DNA of 64,000 nt. Source: Ampelomyces quisqualis. Lineage: Eukaryota > Ascomycota > Dothideomycetes > Pleosporales > Phaeosphaeriaceae. A program made the position numbers and the translations under genes. Under the pieces are notes generated by a model. The model was not told the origin of the DNA and made no database searches. It worked only from the letters and a program-made list of their open reading frames with translations. This document shows positions 11,297 through 19,774 of the stretch, piece by piece (position 1 is the stretch's first letter; every line of letters starts with the position of its first letter). Location of the stretch: the NCBI GenBank assembly GCA_018398575.1, contig JAGTXZ010000018.1:1550001-1614000 (forward strand). The letters run 5' to 3'.

Positions 11297-11850
11297 CTAA
11301 GCTAAAAAATTAAACTTTTTGTAGTACCTAAGAGCTAGCTGCAAATCCTTATACTATATAGTAACTCTCTTTACATAAATTGCGTTAATATTAGTATCTA
11401 TAATAGATTAGTGTTTTGTAACAAAATAGGAAAAATTACTATACCTTTAAAAAAGCTAACTAGAAAAGCCTTAGTAGCTTCTTAAAGTGCCTTAATAGCT
11501 AATTGCTAGAAGTAGACGTAAGGCATTCTTTTGCATTACTTACTAGCAATTTTACAGACAACTTGCTAGAATAGTAGCTTGCAGATAAGGAGCTTAGTAG
11601 TCTTCTAGTAGCAGCAGATTTTACGCAAAGCTACAGCTACACTTAGTTAGCATAGAAGCGTAATAAAAAAACGTAATAAAGAAACGTAATTACTTACTAC
11701 TAGGCTTAAAGTAAATTTTTTTTTAGCTCTTACTTTTCTAGTAGTAGGGGCAGGGCTTTTCTTAGCAGACTTTCTAGCAAAGTCTTTAGCAACCTCTACG
11801 CTACTAGTAACTGCGTTATTAACCTTTACTTTGCGTTTACAAGAAGCTAT
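11297..11850 (-). pseudogene. Histone H3-like gene carried by hAT-1 (RIP relic, 3 exons)
   Basis: Minus-strand exons are about 11850-11698, 11636-11445 and 11397-11297. Intron 1 (11697-11637) starts GTAAGT, has CTAAC and ends GTGTAG. Intron 2 (11444-11398) starts GTATAG, has ACTAAT and ends TATAG. The start reads ATAGCT, explained by RIP of ATGGCT. The tail contains KDFARKSAKKS. Exon 2 opens VALRKI and ends in EATKAFLVSFFK (with a stop before it for Gln). Exon 3 reads DTNINAIYVKRVTI then YKDLQLALRYY, the H3 C-terminal helices. The segment between the IAS and YF motifs (loop 1) is about three residues longer than in canonical H3. Orientation is opposite to the transposase. The same gene sits at the same place in hAT-2, so it is element cargo rather than a chance insertion. 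Confidence 0.85.
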
Positions 11851-12170
11851 TGTAGTAGTGTTATAGGTTGTAGGGTTACTACTGTAATATTTTTAGTGTT
11901 TTAGCCCCCTTGTAAATAAGTAGTAAAGTAAGCTTAGTATAAGAAATTACTTCTTAGCGTAAAAATTCTAATCTTAAACTAGTAGTACAGCTAATTAGTT
12001 AAAAACGTAATAAAAAAACGTGTTAACTTACAGTTCTACCTAGAATTAGCTACTAGTTCTGCCTAGCTACAAATTAAAAATAAAGAGTAAAGTTTTATAA
12101 AGTTAATTTTGTACAGGTAAGGTAGTAAAAGGCAGTAAGCGCAGGCTATAAGGCAGAAAACTACGCTAGT
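11851..12170. promoter_or_regulatory. Divergent intergenic region of hAT-1
   Basis: This lies between the H3-like gene (-) and the coiled-coil/transposase genes (+). By position it should carry both promoters. It contains another copy of the GTAATAAAAAAACGT motif near 12008. No specific sites can be named. Confidence 0.35.
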
Positions 12171-13323
12171 AGCTAACGCAACGCATAGACTAACTCTACT
12201 TATTTTCTAAGTAGTAAGCTACTAAAAAAAAATACTAAAACTATACGCCTATATTAGCTACGCGCTTTATTATATTGTTTTATTACTCTTAATACTATAG
12301 AATTAATTAAATCTAAGGAAATTAACGTTGTTAATTAGCTAGAGAGCTTTTTGCTACCTTTTCTAGTTAAAATCCTACTACACTTTAAAGAAGAGGAGTA
12401 GGCTAAACTTACTAAAGTAAAGGCACTAAATTTTGTTATTAATTGTATTAATATATCTAGGGTTTTGCTTCTAGAGATAATAAAATTAGCTATATTCTTA
12501 ATTCTTGTAGTAGTAATACTTTTAAGCAAGGCTGCCTAATAAATTTCTAGGTCTACTTTAGCATACATCTTAGCAGCAGCGCTATACAATTAAGAGAGCT
12601 AGCTGCTATTACAAAGGCTAAGTCCTTAGATTAATTAGCTAAGTACTAGCTTAAGAAGAAGATTAAGAAGAGCGTTAGGTATAAGGCGTTGTCTCTAAGG
12701 TAGCAGAATAAGAAGCTTAAGAATAAGCTTAAGGCTCTAGCAGCAAAGCGCTTTACTAGTAAGTAGTTAGGTAAGTTATTACACTTTTTTATTACATATA
12801 TTTTACTTACATTATATAGCTAAGTAGTTAACAACCTCTATTTCTTAAGTTAAAAAAAAATAGAAGGTTATTTAAATTAAGATTAATATACGCGCCTACA
12901 ATTTCGCTATAAAAGAGTCTGCTTTAGCGCTAGTAGACTCTTAAAAAAAGCTAACAATATATTAAGCTTACACCTAAATATATAGAGCTAGTAGAGCTCT
13001 AGAGAAGATTATTTAGAATAAGTACACTTATAGGCTGCACCTTTTTAAGACTAATAGCTTTAAAATACCTTAGCTTAAAGCTAAATAGCTTAAGTTTTGT
13101 AATAAGCTAACGCTAGAGAAGTAGGCTCTAGTAACAGATTAGAATTAGTAGTAAGTTTATTACACTTCTTTATTATATACTTACACTAACTTAACTTGTA
13201 AAAGGCATAAACTAACACTGTCCTTAGAGTTTACTTCTAACCTAGTACTTTATAGCAATAGGCTATATGTTAAGAGACGTAATAAGACTAAGTGTAAGAA
13301 AGAAGTAGAAGATTCTAGCAAGA
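12171..13323 (+). pseudogene. Coiled-coil gene of hAT-1, first part (continues 53760-53890)
   Basis: A spliced, RIP-mutated gene on the plus strand. Exon text includes SSSAIQLRELAAITKAKSLD, a Lys/Arg-rich heptad segment (YKALSL then QNKKLKNKLKALAAK), LTPKYIELVEL, and after another intron LEFTSNLVLYSNRLYVKRR. Introns at 12771-12819 (GTAAGT...TATAG) and about 13151-13204 (GTAAGT...AAAAG) share their 5' 25-30 bases. At 13323 G1 is inserted. The frame resumes at 53760 (EAYFKTLPNIYKD) when one AGCTA copy is removed. The hAT-2 copy (reverse strand, 17260-18400) aligns throughout, for example LEVYYKTLPNKYKDKE. Function unknown. A DNA-binding accessory or N-terminal transposase component is possible. 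Confidence 0.65.
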
Positions 13324-13328
13324 AGCTA
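13324..13328. repeat. TSD of gypsy G1, left copy (AGCTA)
   Basis: AGCTA precedes the LTR terminus TGTAAG here and follows the LTR terminus CTTACA at 53755-53759. Confidence 0.88.
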
Positions 13329-13610
13329 TGTAAGGATGCTATAGCGTAGAGCTATTAGTTGCGCGGCAATGCGCTTGCGCTACAATAACGCTACTCTAGC
13401 GTTCTTACGCGTAGAACACGTATAGCTGCTCTAGCGTCTTAATAGCGCTATGCTAGCGCAGACTTAGTATATTCTAGTTGTAAAGACACGCGTCTAGTTA
13501 TATTTATAAAAGAGTAGTTCTATACTAAAGTAGTAGAATAGGAATTAACTTACTTCTACCTGTACTACTATTATTATCTTGTAACTTTACTGCTATACAA
13601 ACCTCTTACA
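13329..13610 (+). repeat. 5' LTR of G1
   Basis: Direct repeat with 53475-53754. Begins TGTAAGGATGC and ends CCTCTTACA. The differences between the copies are mostly C/T and G/A. Confidence 0.9.
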
Positions 13611-13842
13611 GTTTTAATTCCTCTACCTTGCAAAAGGATAGCAGCCTAGTTACTTAATAATAATAGATTAAAATCTGCTTCTAAGCTTACTAGCTAACCT
13701 ATTAAGAGAAAACACCTCTAATAAGAAATTAATACTTAGCTTAGGTAAACGCTTAGCGCAGCTAAAGCGCTAGCGCTAAGAGCTTAAGAAGTAAGCTAAG
13801 ATTTAGACTCTAGAAGAGGAAGTACGCTAATAAGAGCAATTA
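13611..13842 (+). other. G1 leader between 5' LTR and hAT-2
   Basis: Should hold the primer-binding site and the start of gag. It reads on to 19775 after hAT-2 and one CTAGCAGG copy are removed. No tRNA complement can be recognised after RIP. Confidence 0.55.
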
Positions 13843-13859
13843 CTAGCAGGTACGCTAGT

Positions 13860-14020
13860 AAATGGGTTTAGGGTACCCGCTTATAGGTAGGGGTTAGGTT
13901 AGAGTTAAGCACAAGGGGAGTAGGGTAGGGTTTGGGTTATATAGGAGCTAGTGTAGGGTTTAGGTTAAGGTATACAGCTTAGGGTGTTAAGGTTAGGTTG
14001 TTAGTTTAGTTAGGGTACCT
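13860..14020. repeat. GGTTAGG-like subterminal repeats of hAT-2
   Basis: Degenerate GGGTTTAGGGTA, GGTTAGGTTAGAG and GGTTAAGG units recur in this stretch. Similar arrays lie at 10020-10090, 10970-11010, 19610-19760 and 57180-57300, always inside a hAT terminus. They are probable transposase-binding repeats and not a telomere. Confidence 0.6.
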
Positions 14021-14559
14021 GCTATAGAGTTATACTTGTGCAGCGCCTCTAATCTAACACCTATAACAAGTATATTACTTAGGAGTAAAGTAGGGCAAAA
14101 GAAATAAGTGTATTTTAGCGTGTATCCTAAAATAAAGTTATTACAGAAATAGTCTAATCTTGCAGCTGTTTAATAAGCTTTATAATCTGCTTATTATAGA
14201 TATTTATTACAGTTTTTAACTAAGGTTGTTTTAGATAGTTAAGAGCTACTGTTTATTACATTTTTTTATTACGCTTGCTAGTCTAAGAAACAAGAAGGCC
14301 TTAATCTCTTCTTCTATAGACGCTGCTTATACTAAGGAGTCTAGAGTAGTGCACTATATAAAGGCGTTGTAGATTCCCTAATATTATTTTCTCTGTTACT
14401 TTTCTACTCCTTATTACTTATCTAATCCTTAAAACGTTAGATTCTAGAGCTAGTTAGACTAGCAAAATTAATAGGACCTAAAAGCTTAAGTAGATCCTAG
14501 ACACTCTTAGTGCTGTATTAGGATCCTATAGTTAGCAATTATAGTGTAGAATAGTTTAG

Positions 14560-17250
14560 TTATACGTCTTCCTTAGTAATTGCGTGTTTTATAACTATAA
14601 TCTTCTAGATTGTTTCTACTCTAAGCCTGTGCTATTAATCTCTTAGGACGTCTCTTACAGTATTAAACAAGCGCTTAACCCTAACTTCTGCAAGCTATAC
14701 AGCTAGTACGTCTTTAGCTACCTAGGCTAGGCGTAGGTACGTGTCTATATTAGCCTGCTACTAGACAAGTATATTTAATAACTCCTCTTTATCTTCCTTA
14801 CTAGTTAGAGAAGTGCTAAGGTAGCAGAGAGCTTCTGCACAGAGTAGTCTAATGCTTACGTTAGTTTTATAAGAGATATTAGCGCTTAACCTACTAGACT
14901 ATATTGTTTAGAAGAGAGGCCTTCTAAACTACTAGTGTTTAGGTAGACACTATAGTTGCAAAGGACAAACTAGAGTGCAGTCTCTGTTTATTACTACAGG
15001 GTTATTTTTGTATCAATTAATATAGTTTAGGAACTAATACTAGTATATACGTTTAAAGTCTAGTCCCTATATATTACCCTAGGTGTTATTAGCAGTGCGC
15101 TATAATAAACATATGTAATAAACATAGTTCCTACCTTATATACAGTAAGCTTCTAGAATAGATTAAGGATAGTCGCAACGTTGTAAAGATATCCTTGTTC
15201 CTTATCTATGCGTAAATAATACTTAGACAACTTCTTCTTACCTTTCTCTACTACTGCCTTTACTACAGCTAGCTACTCCTTATAATAGCTAGTCTTATCC
15301 TCTTTGTTAGATAGCTTAGTTGTTATTTAATCTAGAAAGTTAAAAAGTTAGTTATATATTAACTAGATGTATAGGGCCTAAGGTATGTTACTTTTACTAA
15401 TTCTGTTAGTAGCTATTTTAAAGTTTACTAGCATACGTGTTATTACTCTAAGGTGTAACTACTTAGTAGGTACTAGCTAAAGCCTTTTAAGGTCCTTAAA
15501 GTCTGTAACTACGTTATTATCCTGTAAATTACTACTACTACCTTACAAGGCCTAATTAAGTATAATCTCTTGCTCTAGCTACTTGTTAATATAAGTAGCT
15601 AGGGAGCAGGCGCGCTCGCATATATTATAGGTTAAATTCTACCTAGTTTTGATATCTTAAATTACATAGAGTTAATTTTTTGGCAGTACATTAGATTGTA
15701 CCTTTAGAAATTATTTAAAATATTAAGGGGACAAATTAATAGCAATACAAATTACTTAGATCTAAAAGAGCTTAGTGTGTAATAAAGAATTATAATAAAG
15801 GGTGTAACATACCTTTTGTAAGGAGTTGGGCACTAATATACTATTATTAATCTAGTAAACATAATAGCGTTGCAGCTACTAAGCCCCTTTAATCTCAGGT
15901 AAGGCTATTAGCCTTAAGTAGGCTATTATGTCCTGCACTACTAGGTTAATAATATAGGCGAGGCATAGTATAGTGTTTTTCTTCGCGTTCTAAGAAACCC
16001 CCTTATTAGCAAGATTGCTTTCTAGGCTTCTGCTAAGAGTACTGTTGTTTAAAGCGTTATTGCAGGTAACTACTAGTAATTGTTTTAATGTTTTTGTGTT
16101 TTTAAGTACCTACATAAGATTAGATACTATAGAAACCCTAGTGTACTGCCTACGCAAGGGCACAAAATCTAATAGAACCTCTCTTATCTGCCAACTAGTA
16201 TTAATATAATAGGCTTTAATAGCTAAAAAGCTTAAGTAGTTAGCTGCAGACCAGGCGTTAAGGGTAATTAAGATTTTTGTTAACTTACTAAGATTAGAAA
16301 GGAGGTTTTTAGTTACCTACTTATATTATTCCTAGAGCATAAGAGTAAACTTATATTAGCTAGGTATAGTAGTGCCAGGCTAGAGAAACTCTACAAAGCA
16401 GTAAAATAAGAGTTGCTCTAATATTCAAAAAGACTAGTTCCTATTAAGAAGTACCTATACAATTTCTAGTTCAAATTGCTAAGTAGTAAACAGTCGCAGA
16501 GGTTGTAGACGTAATAGTGTAACAAATAGGAGTAGCTACCTTATATAGATAGATTCTATAACCTCTCTGCAACTATTAGACTAAAGGTAGTTACTAAGGT
16601 GTTTTGTCTCTATATACTTGTTAGTTAGGTGTTAAAGTATATGCCTACAGTTTAGGCAATATACGTGTAGTTTACTACTTTTAATATAGGCCTCTTCTCT
16701 AAATTAAGTCTATATAATAGTAGAACGTTTAGCTCTACCCTATTAAGGATTAGAATTATTAGAGTCTTAGGCCTATAACATATTCTGCTACCAGGCATCC
16801 TATACAGTATATACAGTAGCATTGTCTTAAATTAGCTACTTAAGGACAGTAACTATTCTCTTAATTCTAGACTTAAGAATTTAAAGGGCGTTAAGTATAA
16901 ATTTATAGAGTATTTTAGGCAGATTAGGGTATAGGTTGTCTAAGAGTAAAGGAGGGTCGCTTAGGTCTATGTGTGTAATAAAAAAGTGTAATAACAAAGT
17001 AGCAATGTCTTATAAGAAGAGAGTAGTAATTATAATAACAATAGAATAGCAAAACTATAGTTTAGTGTTACTTTAAGTAAGAGAGGTAAGCGTTCTGCTA
17101 GAGGCGTTATTCCCCTAGTTAGAGGGCAGATAGTAAGGCTAAACTTTTAGAAATTAAGAAATTAGGTTTTACAGTAGTAGCAAAATTTTTAAGTCTTAAC
17201 TATATTAGGCAATAATATACAGCAGATTTAATTATACATGTTACTTAGCG
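14560..17250 (-). pseudogene. hAT transposase relic of hAT-2
   Basis: Minus-strand frame with many TAA/TAG in place of Gln/Trp. The C terminus near 14740-14560 reads VAKDVLAV then LAEVRVKRLFNTVRDVLRD, the hAT dimerisation region (consensus VERLFS). It aligns to the hAT-1 C terminus at 56440-56640. Several intron-like segments interrupt it. The catalytic acidic residues cannot be assigned with confidence after RIP. Confidence 0.7.
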
Positions 17251-17259
17251 TCTAAACAG

Positions 17260-18400
17260 CCCTCCCAAGTACTATTAGAAAACCTCTCTTAGGTACTATT
17301 ACTCTAATCCTTATCCTCCTTATCTTTATATTTATTAGGCAGCGTCTTGTAGTATACCTCTAGCTCTTTACTAGAATCTTTAAACTCTTTCTTACATTTA
17401 GTCTTATCGCGTCTCTTAACGTATAGCCTATTACTATAGAGCTCTAAAGGCTAATTAAACATAGAGAAAGGTATTAGCTTACACCTCCTAGCAGACTAGT
17501 TAGAATAAGTACGTAATAAAATAATGTAATAAACTTACTGCCAATTCTAATTAGTTACTAGAGCTAACTTGTTAGGCGTTAGCTTATTGCAAAATTTAAG
17601 CTATTTAGCCTTAGCCTGTAGTGTCTTAAAGCTATTCCTCTTAAGGAGGTGTAGCCTACAAGTATACTCCCTTTAAAGTATCTCCTCTACAGCCCTACCA
17701 AGCCTATAAACGCGAGTATAAGCTTAAGCTAATAATTTTTTTTGCTTTAAGTCTAAAGTTGCTGCAGAGGACTTCTTTATAATAATATTATAGGCGCGTA
17801 TATCAATTTCAATTTAGATAGCCTCCTATTTTTAATTAACCCAAGTAATAGAAGCTGTTAACTACTTAGCTTTGTATATTAGTAAAAATAACGTAATAAA
17901 AAGGTGTAATAACTTACTAGATTACTTGCTATTAAAACGCTTTGCTGCCTAGGCCTTAAGCTTATACTTAAGTTTCTTAGCTTGTTGCCTTAGAGACAAT
18001 GCCTTGTACCTATTGCTTCTCTTAACCTTCTTCTTAACCTAGTATTTAGCTAATTAGTCTAAGGACTTAGCCTTTGCAATAGCAGCTAGCTCCCTAGATT
18101 GTATAGCGCTGCTACTAAGCTGCCTACTAGAGTTAACTTAGAAATTTATTAGTTAGCCTTGCTTTAGAGTATTACTACTACAAGAGTTAAGGATATAGCT
18201 AATCTTATTATCCCTAGAAGCAAAACCCTAGACAAATTAGTATAATTTATAGTAAAGTTCTAAGAATGTTACTATTGTAAGCTAGGCCTACTCCTCTTTC
18301 TTAAAATTTAGCAGAACTCTAATAGGAATAGGTAGTAGAAAGCCCTTAGGCTTGTTAACAACCTTAATTTCCTTAGACTTAACAGATTCTATAGCGCTAA
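17260..18400 (-). pseudogene. Coiled-coil gene of hAT-2
   Basis: Collinear with 12171-13323 plus 53760-53890 of hAT-1. Readable pieces in order are ESVKSKEIKVVNKPKGFLLP, NSCSSNTLKQG, SRELAAIAKAKSLD, a basic heptad segment (RYKALSLRQQAKKLKYKLKA) and LEVYYKTLPNKYKDKED. Introns begin GTAAGTTATTACACC (donor at 17917) and GTAAGTTTATTACATT (donor near 17540). Function not known. Conservation between two diverged element copies argues that it is a real element gene. Confidence 0.65.
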
Positions 18401-18844
18401 GTGTAATAAAGTAATATAATAAAGTATATTACTATTACAGGCGTATAGCTTTAGTATTTTATTTTAGTAGCCTATAACTAATAACATAGTAAGTTAGTTT
18501 GTGCGCAAGCAGTCTACTAGCGTGTTTTCTGCCTACTACCTGCGCTTACTGCCTTTTAGCCCATTTTACATAAACAAATAACAAGTCTATAGAAATCTAC
18601 CCTTTAATTTTAATATATAGCTAGAACAAAAGCTAGCGTAATTCTAAGTAGGCCTATAAGTTAACACAGTTTTTTATCACATTCTAGTCTTCTGGTAGCG
18701 CTAGTAGTTTCAAATTAGCTCCTGCAAAAATTTTACGCCAAGACCTAATTTCCTGCGCTAAGCCTGCTTACTACTTATTTACCAGGCACTAAAACAACCT
18801 AAATTATTACAATATTAAATCTACAACTCTATAACACTACTACT
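18401..18844. promoter_or_regulatory. Divergent intergenic region of hAT-2
   Basis: Lies between the minus-strand coiled-coil gene and the plus-strand H3-like gene, the same arrangement as in hAT-1. It probably contains both promoters. A start-like ATA at 18845 ends the region. Confidence 0.35.
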
Positions 18845-19399
18845 ATAGCTCTATAAAAACGCAAATCTAAAGTTAAGGACACTATTACTAGGGGTACTAT
18901 AGTTGCTAAAGACCTAGCTAGCAAGGCTGCTAGGAAATCTGCTAAGAAAAGCCTAGCTGCAAAAACTTAAAAAGCAGCTCCTAAAAAAAAAAGGCACCTT
19001 AAGCTAGGCAGTAAGTTATTACAATTTTTTATTACGCTTATTTACTTACTGCTTAAAGCTGTAGCGCTTAGAGAGATCTACTAATACTAGAGGTCTACTA
19101 AGCTCTTTATCCGCAAGCTACCCTTTTAGTAACTCTTGTGCAAAATAGCTTAAGAATGCGTCTAAACTACTAGTAGTAATCTTTGCTTCTAAAAATTAGC
19201 TGTTAGAGCAGTTTAAGAGGCTGCTAAGGCTTATATAGTTAGTTTTTTTAAGGGTTTGTTTCTTAACCCTGTTTTTTTAACAAATTTCTAACTAAATATA
19301 GATACAAATATAAATGCAATCTACGCAAAAAGGGTTACTATATAAGTAAAGGATGTTAGACTTGCGCTTAGGTACTATTAGAAGTTTAGCTCTTATTAG
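18845..19399 (+). pseudogene. Histone H3-like gene carried by hAT-2 (RIP relic, 3 exons)
   Basis: Exons are 18845-19010, 19059-19253 and 19302 to about 19399. Intron 1 (19011-19058) is GTAAGT...AAAG. Intron 2 (19254-19301) is GTTTGT, CTAAC, ATATAG. The start ATAGCT equals RIP-mutated ATGGCT. The tail reads LASKAARKSAKKS, matching canonical H3 residues about 20-29. The first splice restores LGTVALREI (canonical PGTVALREI). Exon 2 continues RSTKLFIRKLPF and EAAKAYIVSFFK. The second splice gives DTNINAIYAKRVTI followed by VKDVRLALRYY. In-frame TAA/TAG replace Gln, Arg or Trp codons. The K4/K9 part of the tail is not canonical, and loop 1 (IA..ECV..TTSSNLCF) is about four residues longer, a trait of CenH3. 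The relic cannot encode a full protein now. Confidence 0.9.
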
Positions 19400-19766
19400 G
19401 CAATTGTGTAAGAGATCTAGAATCCTCTACTTTTATGTATATTAGAAATAAAGACCTTATTTCCTCTTTATTATAATAAAAATTTGTAATTACTATACTA
19501 TTTTTAATATCCCTAGCATAGTTTTTGCCCTTGTAAAATTAACTATATATTTAGAAACCTAATTTTATAAGATTAGTAGATACATACTTTAAATTTTATT
19601 TAATTACGCAAAACTTATACAACCTAACCTTAACCTACAATTAATACCTTTAACCTAACCTCTACCTACTTTTAGCGTTAATTAAATAGGTAGGGGTTAG
19701 GTTAGGTATAGAGTCTTACGTAAAGGTACCCTACCCCAACCCAACCCCTACCTATTTACTACTGTA
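19400..19766. other. Right terminal region of hAT-2
   Basis: Non-coding. AT-rich up to about 19600, then CCTAACC/CCTACC repeats and the TIR. It aligns in reverse with 10970-11100 of hAT-1. Confidence 0.6.
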
Positions 19767-19774
19767 CTAGCAGG

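Larger units (their letters stand above)
13851..19766 (-). mobile_element. hAT-2 transposon, complete 5.9-kb relic
   Basis: Termini TACGCTAGTAAATGGG (left) and TACAGTAGTAAATAGG (right, reverse strand) are flanked by the 8-bp TSD CTAGCAGG at 13843-13850 and 19767-19774. It is uninterrupted, so it gives the full design of the family: H3-like gene (+) near the right end, then the coiled-coil gene and the transposase on the minus strand. It is diverged from hAT-1 but collinear with it, including intron positions. Both ends carry GGTTAGG-like subterminal repeats. Confidence 0.92.

Noticed and set aside
13860..14020. GGTTAGG/GGGTTTAGGG repeats as a telomere or internal telomere scar
   Set aside because: They are degenerate, not tandem TTAGGG, and occur inside each hAT terminus, so they fit subterminal repeats of the transposon better.
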